Part shown: positions 26,081-33,835 of the stretch, in pieces
Position numbering within the stretch: the first letter of the stretch is position 1
Layout of the letters: every line of letters starts with the position of its first letter
From: DATEDA01 sp963827595
GTDB lineage: Bacteria; Pseudomonadota; Gammaproteobacteria; Burkholderiales; SG8-39
DNA length: 64,000 bases
Assembly: GCA_963827595.1 (NCBI GenBank)
Contig: CAWHBT010000015.1
Location: 62,001-126,000 of the forward strand
Reading direction: 5' to 3'
Program-made: the position numbers and the translations under genes
The notes under the pieces: generated by a model
What the model was told of the DNA's origin: nothing
Databases searched by the model: none
What the model saw: only the letters and a program-made list of their open reading frames with translations

Positions 26081-28447
26081 TCAATGAGGAAGTGCGCGAT
26101 CTCTGGCGCGTGACGCCGCCTCGGGAGCTGCGCGGCATGAGCGGGTTGATCCGCGCTCCGGCGCGGCGACGTTCTTGGGATGATTCTTCGGCAGACTTGG
26201 ATCCGATTTCGAGGCGTCCGGGAGCGCGAGCGGCGGGGAGCCGCGATCTTGCGCTGTGCATCCGCCGCTGACAAGAGGCCCGATCGGCTCGAGCGCTCCG
26301 CCGACGAAATCGCTGGGTCGACCGGCGCGGCCGAGCGTCGCTCCGGGCGCGGCCTCAGGCGCTGCCCGAATTGCGCCCCGGCGCTCCCGGGCGGCCGGCG
26401 CGCGCGCCGCACCGGCTATCAACGCCTTGAGCTCGCTGCCGCTCAGCTCCTGCCGCTCGACGAGCGGGGTCACGATGGCCTCGAGCAACCGGCGGTGACG
26501 CCGGAGCCGGGCCAGAGTCTCCCGGTAGGCGCTTCGCAACAGCGCGTCGATCTGCTTCTGCTGAGCCGGCGTGGGGGTCTCGGTCCAGTGCAGGCTGCCG
26601 TCGGCTCCAAGCCCGGAAGTACAGACCAGGCGCGTGGCGATGTGCGTGGCGACAGCGAGGTCGCTCCGCATGCCTCCGCCCGCGCCGAGGCCGACGTCGT
26701 CCTTCCCGTAGACGAGCTCCTCGGCGGCGCGCCCGGCAAGGACCATTTGGAGGCGTTCCAGCACTTCGCGACGCGTCATCACCGCGCCTTCGGGCGGCAC
26801 CGTGGCAGTGAAGCCCAGCGAACCGTTGGTGCGCGGGACGATGGAGACGAACGTGATCTCGTGCGCGGCCCGCGGGCTGAGGAGACCGATAAGGGCATGG
26901 CCGGCCTCGTGCGCGGCAACGCGCCGCATCTCCTCCGGCGTGAGACGGACGACGCTGTCCGGTCGGCGGGGACGGCGCGTGATCTCGGCGACCAGATCGG
27001 CTTGGGTGATCCCCCGGCGTGCCTTCCGGGCCCGGCGGGCCGCCCCGCGGACAAAAAACTCGACGTCGGCGCCGGTCAAACCGAACGCGAGCTGCGCGAG
27101 GAGCTTGGTGTCGACGTCGCGACCGACCTCCTTCGCCTGTCGATAGGGTTTGAGGTGATAGGTGAAGATCTGCTCGAGCCCGGCGACGTTGGGGAGTGGA
27201 ATGGTCACGACCTGGTCGAGCCGGCCGGCGCGGCGCAGCGCGGGATCGACTTTCTCGACGTAGTTGGTGGCGGCAATGACCATCACCGGCTCCTCGGGAT
27301 CGATCCCCTGCAGCTGCTCGAGGACGGCGTTGATGACCTCCGTCTGGTACACCGCATTCGAACCCGACAGCTGCTCGCGGTTGCCGATGCTGTCGATCTC
27401 GTCGAGGAACAGGATCGCCGGGGCGTAGCGGCGCGCCTCGGCGAAGGACTCGCGGATCGCGCGGAGGTGAACGTCCAGCGCGCCCGTCGACTGCCATTGC
27501 GCGGCGCTCGCGTGGATGAACTTGACCTCGCAGGCGCGGGCGATCGCGCGCGCGAGCGTCGTCTTGCCGGTGCCGGGCGAGCCGACGAGCAGCACGCCGC
27601 GGTCGACGGCCGACCAGGCGATCTTGCCGGCGCGCGCCGCGGCGATGTCGGCGATCAGGTCTTCCGCGACTTGGCGCGCCTCGCCGAGGCCGTGCAACTC
27701 CTCGAGACGTGGCGAGGTACCGGCGGAAACCTGGGCGAGGCGCGCCTTGCACCGTTCGCGCAGATAGGCGATCGCCTCGGTGGGTGCGAGCTTGAGCCGG
27801 AGCGGGGCGTGAAAGTCGGTGTGCAGAAGATAGCGGGTCCAGTCGGCGCCGTCCTTGTCCCACGCGGCGGGCGGCGGGGCGCCGAGCACCTTCTGGAAAA
27901 CCTCGACGAACAGGCGCGCGTCGATCCGCGGCAGCGTCAGGACGAGGTCCGCGACGCGGCGCAGGGGCTCGGGTACGTCCGCGCGGCGGTCGCAGCCGAT
28001 GAGCACGGTGGTCGTGCCGATCGCGAGCTGGTGCGAGGTCCACTCCGCGTCCCACAGCGTCCGGTAGGCGTGGAACGACAGCAGGAGCAGCCTCGACTGC
28101 GTGCTCCGCGCGTCGACAGCGCAGCGCGAGTCGTCGCCCGAAATGGCGCTCGCACGCCCGACGACCGGCTCCGGGAAAACGGTCTTCGTCGGATCGAGAA
28201 GCCCGACGACGATGTCCTCGATGAACGGGATCTCCGACTCGATGATGACGATCGGCGCGAAATCGCGGACGAGCTGCGTCAGCTGGCCGATCGATCCCGA
28301 CGCCTGGGACTGGGAGTTGAAGCGCTGCAGGAGCGTATGCCCCAGGCTGGCGCGGACGGCCTCGGCGAGCAGGACCGACACCACCGCTTCGGTCACCTGC
28401 CGGTCATCGGGGCGGCTCTCGTCGGGCTTGGCGGCGGCCGCGAGCAA
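26081..28447 (-). CDS. soluble FtsH-like AAA+ ATPase/M41 zinc protease
   Basis: 788 residues from TTG 28447. Residues about 250-490 are an AAA+ module: Walker A GSPGTGKTT (289-297), Walker B AILFLDEID (about 344-352), and RRAGRLD arginine finger (about 405-411). Residues about 500-680 are the M41 protease: HEAGH (513-517) plus MRSDLAVAT, which supplies the third zinc ligand (Asp). Unlike FtsH it has no N-terminal transmembrane pair; its first 240 residues are an unfamiliar soluble domain. The last 100 residues are Pro/Ala-rich. The frame is open upstream of the TTG and reads EAQASEIEKAEVASGFERLL, so it may be the C-terminal part of a longer protein that starts at 29154. Confidence 0.82.
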   Translation of the reverse strand: MLAAAAKPDESRPDDRQVTEAVVSVLLAEAVRASLGHTLLQRFNSQSQASGSIGQLTQLVRDFAPIVIIESEIPFIEDIVVGLLDPTKTVFPEPVVGRASAISGDDSRCAVDARSTQSRLLLLSFHAYRTLWDAEWTSHQLAIGTTTVLIGCDRRADVPEPLRRVADLVLTLPRIDARLFVEVFQKVLGAPPPAAWDKDGADWTRYLLHTDFHAPLRLKLAPTEAIAYLRERCKARLAQVSAGTSPRLEELHGLGEARQVAEDLIADIAAARAGKIAWSAVDRGVLLVGSPGTGKTTLARAIARACEVKFIHASAAQWQSTGALDVHLRAIRESFAEARRYAPAILFLDEIDSIGNREQLSGSNAVYQTEVINAVLEQLQGIDPEEPVMVIAATNYVEKVDPALRRAGRLDQVVTIPLPNVAGLEQIFTYHLKPYRQAKEVGRDVDTKLLAQLAFGLTGADVEFFVRGAARRARKARRGITQADLVAEITRRPRRPDSVVRLTPEEMRRVAAHEAGHALIGLLSPRAAHEITFVSIVPRTNGSLGFTATVPPEGAVMTRREVLERLQMVLAGRAAEELVYGKDDVGLGAGGGMRSDLAVATHIATRLVCTSGLGADGSLHWTETPTPAQQKQIDALLRSAYRETLARLRRHRRLLEAIVTPLVERQELSGSELKALIAGAARAPAARERRGAIRAAPEAAPGATLGRAGRPSDFVGGALEPIGPLVSGGCTAQDRGSPPLALPDASKSDPSLPKNHPKNVAAPERGSTRSCRAAPEAASRARDRALPH

Positions 28448-29154
28448 CCGCTCGAAGCCGGACGCGACCTCCGCCTTCTCGATCTCGGAGGCTTGCGCTT
28501 CGGCTTCGGGTCGACCGGCGGCGGCGCAAGGTCGGGCGGGGTCGGGACCGCAAGGCCGTCGAGCGTGGCGAGCGGGTCGTCGTCGACCATCTCGATGTTC
28601 CCGTTCGGCGTCACGGCGAACACGGCGGCGAACAGCGCGTCGCCGTAGGCGATCGTGGCCGCGACGCCCAAGCGGCCGTCCGCGCCCGGCTCGCGCAGGC
28701 GGAATGGCGCAATCTCGGCCCGACGCGCCGCGAGCGTCTCGACCGACACCGTCTTCGGCGCGAGCTCCTCCGCCGATTCGATCAGGGTAAAGGCGCCGCT
28801 GTCCCCGCGGACGAAGAAAAGGAAGAAACGGACATAGTCGAGGACGGTCGCGTCCGTAAGCGCGAGCGCTTCCGCCGCGTTGGCATCGTGCATCGCGGTC
28901 GAGGTGCCATCGAGCCAGAGGGCATCGTCGCCGGCAAAGAGCAGGAACAGCCGGTCGAGGTTTGGCACCCCGTTGAGGCGAAGTTCGAGCAGCTCGTGGT
29001 TCCGGTAGAACGGCAGCCGTGCGCAGCTCGCGCTTGCGACGGCGCCGTCTTTCAAGGTGGCAGGCGCGCGAGCTCTGAGCAGGTCCATGATCTCCTCGAC
29101 GACGGCGGCGTGGCAGGGCCGCCAGGAGATGTTGGGGCCGAAGGTCTTCTCCAT
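28393..29154 (-). CDS. N-terminal domain protein upstream of the AAA/M41 protease (probably same polypeptide)
   Basis: 253 codons from ATG 29154. Residues 1-205 look like a genuine folded domain (LRLNGVPNLDRLFLLFAGDD, LDYVRFFLFFVRGDSGAF, ATIAYGDALFAAVFAVTPNG) that I cannot assign. The last 45 codons turn into an Arg/Pro/Ser-rich string while the protease frame becomes sensible over the same bases. A single frameshift near 28490-28520 would join this domain to the AAA/M41 protein, giving about 1,000 residues. The alternative is two overlapping genes. Confidence 0.55.
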   Translation of the reverse strand: MEKTFGPNISWRPCHAAVVEEIMDLLRARAPATLKDGAVASASCARLPFYRNHELLELRLNGVPNLDRLFLLFAGDDALWLDGTSTAMHDANAAEALALTDATVLDYVRFFLFFVRGDSGAFTLIESAEELAPKTVSVETLAARRAEIAPFRLREPGADGRLGVAATIAYGDALFAAVFAVTPNGNIEMVDDDPLATLDGLAVPTPPDLAPPPVDPKPKRKPPRSRRRRSRPASSGCSRPPPSPTRAAPMTGR

Positions 29155-29624
29155 GATGGTTTTCTGTCGTCCTTACGGTATGGGTAGATTCGCCTGGACC
29201 GACCGACTGGCACGTAGTATCGCAGCGATCGACCCCCGCCCGTGCGGCGGCGCCCCATGACCGGGCTCAATGCGAAGCGTGAGATTTTCCAACACGGCAC
29301 GGGATCGCGCGCGCCCAAAGGCGGCGGCCAAACAGTAAGCTCGGTCTGAATCGCTATCAAGAGGATCCACTCGCGCCCGCAAAGCGCTCCGCGGGCGATG
29401 GGCTTACTCCGTGCGCACCGGTTCGCGCGGCGCCGGCCCTTCATCGCGAACTCCGTCAAGACCGAGGTGGTCGTCGAGCCTGAGTTCGACTGACGTCGGC
29501 CCGACACCGTGCCGTCCGGCGAGGCGTGAAGTGTCAAAAGTTGTTTCTAGCCGGCGCCAGGTGAGTGATGGGCGCTAAGCTCCCCATGCCCTGACGTGGC
29601 CAGCGCGCCAGTGCGCGTACGTGC
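29155..29624. other. 470-bp intergenic gap holding the osmC remnant
   Basis: This lies between the divergent AAA-associated gene and the Ser/Thr kinase. The only recognisable content is the osmC 3'-end copy ending at 29493. It must contain promoters for both divergent genes, but I could not pick a convincing -35/-10 pair. No RNA gene or inverted repeat stands out. Confidence 0.5.
29417..29493 (+). pseudogene. osmC 3'-end remnant / right direct repeat of the island
   Basis: 29440-29493 encodes FIANSVKTEVVVEPEFD plus stop, matching the osmC C-terminus at 9964-10017 (48/54 bases) in the same orientation. Upstream bases (AHRFARRRP) keep only a trace of the HERAHAKC region. No other part of osmC is present. 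It reads as a displaced copy of the gene end, as left by integration into osmC or by loss of a tandem paralogue. Confidence 0.75.
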
Positions 29625-31160
29625 ATGCCTACGCCCTCCCACCTCGGCAAGTACGAGATTACCGGCGTGCTCGGCACCGGCGCGATGGGCGTGGTGTACA
29701 AGGGCTTCGACCCTGGCATCCGGCGCACCGTCGCCATCAAGACGATCCGCAGGGAGCTGATCGGGGGTGACCGTCCGGCGAGCGCGATGCTCGCGCGGTT
29801 TCGCAACGAGGCGCAGGCGGCAGGGCAGCTGTCGCATCCCGGGATCGTCGCGGTGCACGATTACGGCGAGGACGCCGAGGTCGCCTACATCGCGATGGAG
29901 TACGTCGAGGGCAACTCGCTCCGGGAGTACTTCGGCCGCGGCGCGCGGTTCGGCGAGCGCGACGCCGTCTCCATCATGTCCCAGCTTCTCGATGCGCTCG
30001 CGCACGCCCACGAGCGCCGGGTATGGCACCGGGACATCAAGCCGGCGAACCTCATCGTCATGACGAACGGCCGGGTGAAGATCGCGGACTTCGGCATCGC
30101 CCGCACCGAGACCTCGGATCTCACGCAGACCGGGACGGTGCTGGGGTCGCCGGGCTACATGGCCCCCGAGCAGTATGCCGCGGGGGCGATCGACCACCGC
30201 GCCGACCTCTTTGCCGCGGGCGTGGTCTTCTATCAGCTGCTGACCAACACGAAGCTCTTCGTCGGCACCCAGGAGCAGATCGCCTACGCGGTCTGCCACA
30301 CCCAGGCGCCGAAGCCGTCGGCCGTGGACCCCGGACGTCGCTGGGAGCGCTACGACGCAATCGTCGCGGTGGCGCTCGCGAAGAAGCCGGAGGAGCGCTA
30401 CCAGGGCGCCGATGCGTTCCTCGCGGCCATCCTCGACGCGCACGCCGCGCCGGCGAGCCCGGCGGTGTCGGAGGACACGATCATCACCGAGATCCTGCGG
30501 CCTCCCGCGGCGGCGGACCCCAGCACCCGGTCGCGCCCGCAGAGCGCCCCGCCCCGGCCCGCCGCCGCGCCGGTCAGCGCGGTGCAGCCCTGGGAATGGG
30601 CGATCGCCGGCGGAGTCGTCACGCTCCTCGCTGCGGTTATCTGGTTTGCCAGCTACCGCACCGCGGCCTCGCCCTCACCCGCGGCCGAGTCCATCCCTGC
30701 CGTGACCGGGGCGCCGTCGGCGCCGCGGACCGCACAGCCGGATCAGGAAATGGTGTTCTGGGAGTTGGTCCGCAACACCAGCAGCCCCTTGGAGCTCGAA
30801 GCCTACCTCGCGAGGCATCCCGACGGCGCGTTCGCGCCGATCGCGCGCGTCCGGCTCGCTAGGCTCGCCGCAGGCGGCGTGAATGCGCAGGCCGAGTTGA
30901 CGGCGGAGTCCGCCACGGCGGGAACGACACCGACGACGCCGGAGCGCATGGGCGCGATTGAGGCGGCGGGGCCTCCGGCCCAGGAAGCGCTGTTCTGGGA
31001 TTCGGTGCGCAGCGCAAGCGATGCCGCGGAGCTCGACGCCTATCTTGCGAGGTATCCGGACGGCACGTTCGCGCCGCTCGCGCGGGCTCGGCTCGCGGCG
31101 CTCGCCGCAGCCGAGGCGAAGCGCGCCGCGGAGCCCTCAAGCCCTCGAGGTGAGCGCTAG
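29625..31160 (+). CDS. membrane Ser/Thr protein kinase with C-terminal repeats
   Basis: 511 residues. The Hanks-type kinase domain covers 9-270: GTGAMGVVYK glycine loop, VAIK lysine (K39), HRDIKPAN (135-142), DFG (155-157), MAPEQ (179-183). All catalytic residues are present. One transmembrane helix lies at about 325-343. Outside it are two copies of a repeat, E(x)2FW(x)2VR(x)5-6LEAYLARHPDGAFAP(x)AR(x)RLA-like, at about 377-420 and 458-505. This tail type also occurs in bacterial caspase-like and other signalling proteins. It is a PknB-like sensor kinase just outside the right island repeat. Its stop shares a CTAG with the convergent gene. Confidence 0.9.
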   Translation: MPTPSHLGKYEITGVLGTGAMGVVYKGFDPGIRRTVAIKTIRRELIGGDRPASAMLARFRNEAQAAGQLSHPGIVAVHDYGEDAEVAYIAMEYVEGNSLREYFGRGARFGERDAVSIMSQLLDALAHAHERRVWHRDIKPANLIVMTNGRVKIADFGIARTETSDLTQTGTVLGSPGYMAPEQYAAGAIDHRADLFAAGVVFYQLLTNTKLFVGTQEQIAYAVCHTQAPKPSAVDPGRRWERYDAIVAVALAKKPEERYQGADAFLAAILDAHAAPASPAVSEDTIITEILRPPAAADPSTRSRPQSAPPRPAAAPVSAVQPWEWAIAGGVVTLLAAVIWFASYRTAASPSPAAESIPAVTGAPSAPRTAQPDQEMVFWELVRNTSSPLELEAYLARHPDGAFAPIARVRLARLAAGGVNAQAELTAESATAGTTPTTPERMGAIEAAGPPAQEALFWDSVRSASDAAELDAYLARYPDGTFAPLARARLAALAAAEAKRAAEPSSPRGER

Positions 31161-31717
31161 CCGCGGAAGCGCCGTTCCAGGTCGTCCACGCTCGCGACCA
31201 GCGCGTCCAGGTCGGGCATCTGCCCCTGCGGCGTCAGCCGGTCGACGACGTCGGGCAGGATCTGCGACAGGCCGACCGAGGCCTCCGACTCCGTGAGGCC
31301 GGCCTGAGACGCGATCTGCGACAGGCCGTCGCGGCCGAACACCTGCGCGATGATCTCGGGCGAGATCGGCAGGTTGGAGCCGGTGCCCACCCAGGAGTTC
31401 GCCTGGTCGGCGTACCCCATCCGCTGGAACTGCTCGAGCAGGCCGCCAAGGCCACCCATGCCACCCGTCCCACCCGTGCCACCCGTGCCACCCATGCCGC
31501 CCATGTTGCCCCTGTTGCCACCGAGCGCCCCGCCGCCCTGGCGGTTGGCGAGCATCGAGAGCACGAGTGGGAGCAGTGCGATCAGCACGCTGCTCATGCC
31601 GCCGCCCTGGGGCCCCATCGGCTGTTGCTGGCCGCGCCCGCGGGGTGCCTGCTGTCCCATCGCCTGGCCGAGCCCGCCCTGCGCGAGCCCGCCGAGAAGT
31701 TCGTCGAGCAATCCCAT
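31157..31717 (-). CDS. YidB-family (DUF937) protein
   Basis: 186 residues. The N-terminal MGLLDELLGGLAQGGLG and the C-terminal block (NSWVGTGSNLPISPEIIAQV, GLSQIASQAGLTESEAS, LSQILPDVVDRLTPQG) are typical of YidB/DUF937 proteins, whose function is unknown. Between them is a Gly/Met/Thr tract (GGMGGTGGTGGTGGMGG) encoded by a tandem repeat. It converges with the kinase gene and overlaps it by four bases. Confidence 0.85.
   Translation of the reverse strand: MGLLDELLGGLAQGGLGQAMGQQAPRGRGQQQPMGPQGGGMSSVLIALLPLVLSMLANRQGGGALGGNRGNMGGMGGTGGTGGTGGMGGLGGLLEQFQRMGYADQANSWVGTGSNLPISPEIIAQVFGRDGLSQIASQAGLTESEASVGLSQILPDVVDRLTPQGQMPDLDALVASVDDLERRFRG
31451..31510 (+). repeat. 9-bp tandem repeat tract inside the yidB-like gene
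   Basis: About six imperfect copies of a gccaccc(a/g)t(g/c) unit encode the GGM/GGT run. In-frame units mean copy-number changes would lengthen or shorten the linker without breaking the frame. Confidence 0.7.
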
Positions 31718-31847
31718 GGTCGCCTCCTATGCTGCGCCGCCCGGACGGTCTGCCTGGGCGGCCGGCCGATTGTACGGCGTCGAAGCGCCGGGGTCCCGGC
31801 GCCTTCCGTGGCACGATGCTCCCACCGACCGCTCGCTCCCCTGACCT

Positions 31848-32999
31848 ATGCAGCCCACCATCTACGATCGCCCCGAGCACGAGCAGCTCCGCTCGACCGT
31901 CGCGCGTTTTCTGGCCGCGGCGGTCGAGCCGCACGGCGAGGCGTGGGAGGAGCAGGGTTTCGTGCCGCGCGAGGTGCTCCGCAAGCTCGGCAGCCTGGGC
32001 CTGCTCGGCATCACGTATCCGGCCGAGTACGGCGGTGCGGGTGCCGATGGAATCACCTCAGTGGTTTTCCAGGAAGCCCTCTCGCGGTCGACCTTCGGCG
32101 GCTTCGTCGTCACCGTGCTCGTCCATACCGACATGGCGAGCCCGCATCTCGTGCGGGCCGGGACGAAAGCTCAGTTGGACCGCTATCTCCGCAGGATGAT
32201 CGCCGGGGAGCTCGTCACCGCGATCGCGGTGACCGAGCCCGACGCCGGCTCCGACGTGGCCGCGATCCGGACCCGCGCCCGGCGTGACCGGGATGCGTGG
32301 GTCCTGAACGGCACCAAGCTCTTCATCACGAACGGCGTGCACGGCGACGTCTACTTCGTGGCGGCGCGGACCGATTCCGCGGCGAAGGGCTCGCGCGGCA
32401 TCTCGATGTTCATCGTCGAAAAGGGCACGCCCGGCTTCCGCGTCGGGCGCGCGCTCAGGAAGCAGGGCTGGCTCTGCTCCGACACCGCCGAGCTCGTGTT
32501 CGAGGACTGCCGCCTCGGCGCGGACGCGCTGCTCGGGGAGGAGAACGGCGGCTTCTACGCGATCATGCGCAACTTCCAGACCGAGCGGATCGCGGCCGCC
32601 GCGATGGCGGTCGGACATTGCCTCACCGCGCTCGAGCTCACGCATCGCTACGCGAACGAGCGCAAGGCGTTCGGCGGAGTGCTCTGGGACCTGCAGGTCG
32701 TCCGCCAGCGCCTCGCGATGCTGGAGGCGAAGACCGCGGCGGCGCGCCAGCTCCTGTACCACTGCGCCTGGCTCGCCGGCGAGAACCGCGACTGCGTGCG
32801 CGAGGTGTCGATGCTGAAGGCGCTCACCGGCGAGCTCGCGAACGAGGTCATGTACGCGTGCCAGCAGTTCCACGGTGGCATGGGCTACATGCGCGAGACC
32901 GCGATCGAGCGGCTCGTCCGGGACGCCCGCGTGCTCGCGATCGGCGGCGGGGCGACCGAGGTGATGCTCGAGGAGGTCGCGAAGCGGTTCGCGGGCTGA
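31848..32999 (+). CDS. acyl-CoA dehydrogenase
   Basis: 383 residues, the standard length. FAD/acyl-CoA motifs: AVTEPDAGSDVAAIRT, WVLNGTKLFITNG and FGGVLWDLQVVRQRLA. The C-terminal signature is QQFHGGMGYMRETAIERLVRDARV. The usual YEGT catalytic segment reads IGGGATEVM, as in dehydrogenases that take the catalytic Glu elsewhere (LCAD/isovaleryl-like). It precedes liuC and liuD, so it may supply the isovaleryl-CoA dehydrogenase step, but it is not a close match to LiuA. Transfers electrons to ETF. Confidence 0.88.
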   Translation: MQPTIYDRPEHEQLRSTVARFLAAAVEPHGEAWEEQGFVPREVLRKLGSLGLLGITYPAEYGGAGADGITSVVFQEALSRSTFGGFVVTVLVHTDMASPHLVRAGTKAQLDRYLRRMIAGELVTAIAVTEPDAGSDVAAIRTRARRDRDAWVLNGTKLFITNGVHGDVYFVAARTDSAAKGSRGISMFIVEKGTPGFRVGRALRKQGWLCSDTAELVFEDCRLGADALLGEENGGFYAIMRNFQTERIAAAAMAVGHCLTALELTHRYANERKAFGGVLWDLQVVRQRLAMLEAKTAAARQLLYHCAWLAGENRDCVREVSMLKALTGELANEVMYACQQFHGGMGYMRETAIERLVRDARVLAIGGGATEVMLEEVAKRFAG

Positions 33000-33028
33000 G
33001 GCGCGCCATCCACTATCATTCCCGTGCC

Positions 33029-33835
33029 ATGACCCAGCAAACGATCGAAGTCGAGCGACGACCTGCCGGCATCGGCGTCGTCTGGCTGAACCGGCCCGAC
33101 CTCCGCAACGCGTTCAACGACACGATGATCGCGGAACTCACGGGCGCCTTCCGCGCGCTCGGGGCGGACGCCGGGGTGCGCGCGGTGGTGCTCGCGGGCC
33201 GCGGGCCGGTGTTCTGCGCCGGTGCCGACCTCCACTGGATGAAGCGGATGGCCGGCTACACGTTCGAGCAGAACCACGAGGACGCGCTCGGGCTCGCCCG
33301 GATGCTGGACGCCTTGCGCACGGTCAGGAAACCGACCGTGGCGCGGGTGCACGGGCACGTGTTCGCCGGAGGCATGGGGCTGGTCGCAGCCTGCGACATC
33401 GCGGTCGCCGCGCGCGGCGCCGAGTTCTGCATCTCGGAGGCGAAGCTCGGGCTCATCCCGGCAGTGATCTCGCCCTATCTGATCGCCGCGATGGGCGAGC
33501 GCGCGGCACGCCGCTATATGCTGACCGCCGAACGGTTCAGCGCCGAGGAGGCGTACCGGATCGGGTTCGTGCACGTCTGCGTGGACGCCCCCGAGCTGGA
33601 TTCCGCGATCGATGCGCTGATGGGCCACCTGCTCGCGGGCGGTCCTGCGGCGCACGCCGCGACCAAGGATCTGATCCGTGCGGTCGCCGCCCGGCCGATC
33701 TGCGAGGACCTCATCGCGGATACCGCGACCCGCATCGCCGCCGCCCGCGCCTCCGACGAAGGCAAGGAGGGGATTCAGTCGTTTCTGGAGAAGCGCAAGC
33801 CGGCGTGGGCCGACAAGCCGACCGGCAAGAAGTAA
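33029..33835 (+). CDS. liuC: methylglutaconyl-CoA hydratase / enoyl-CoA hydratase
   Basis: 268 residues of the crotonase family. RGPVFCAGADLHWMKRMAGY and GHVFAGGMGLVAACDIAVAA form the oxyanion-hole and acyl-binding loops, and SEAKLGLIPAVISPYLI is characteristic of the AUH/LiuC group. It hydrates 3-methylglutaconyl-CoA to HMG-CoA in leucine breakdown. The start is ATG 33029; its stop overlaps the liuD ATG by one base (TAATG). The liu context supports the name. Confidence 0.88.
   Translation: MTQQTIEVERRPAGIGVVWLNRPDLRNAFNDTMIAELTGAFRALGADAGVRAVVLAGRGPVFCAGADLHWMKRMAGYTFEQNHEDALGLARMLDALRTVRKPTVARVHGHVFAGGMGLVAACDIAVAARGAEFCISEAKLGLIPAVISPYLIAAMGERAARRYMLTAERFSAEEAYRIGFVHVCVDAPELDSAIDALMGHLLAGGPAAHAATKDLIRAVAARPICEDLIADTATRIAAARASDEGKEGIQSFLEKRKPAWADKPTGKK

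Noticed and set aside
10018..29493. Integrase, transposase or IS ends at the island borders
   Set aside because: Searched both strands near the repeats; none recognised, so no mobile element is annotated.
31451..31510. Repeat tract as a CRISPR or regulatory array
   Set aside because: Units are 9 bp, in frame and encode the Gly-rich linker of the YidB-like protein.
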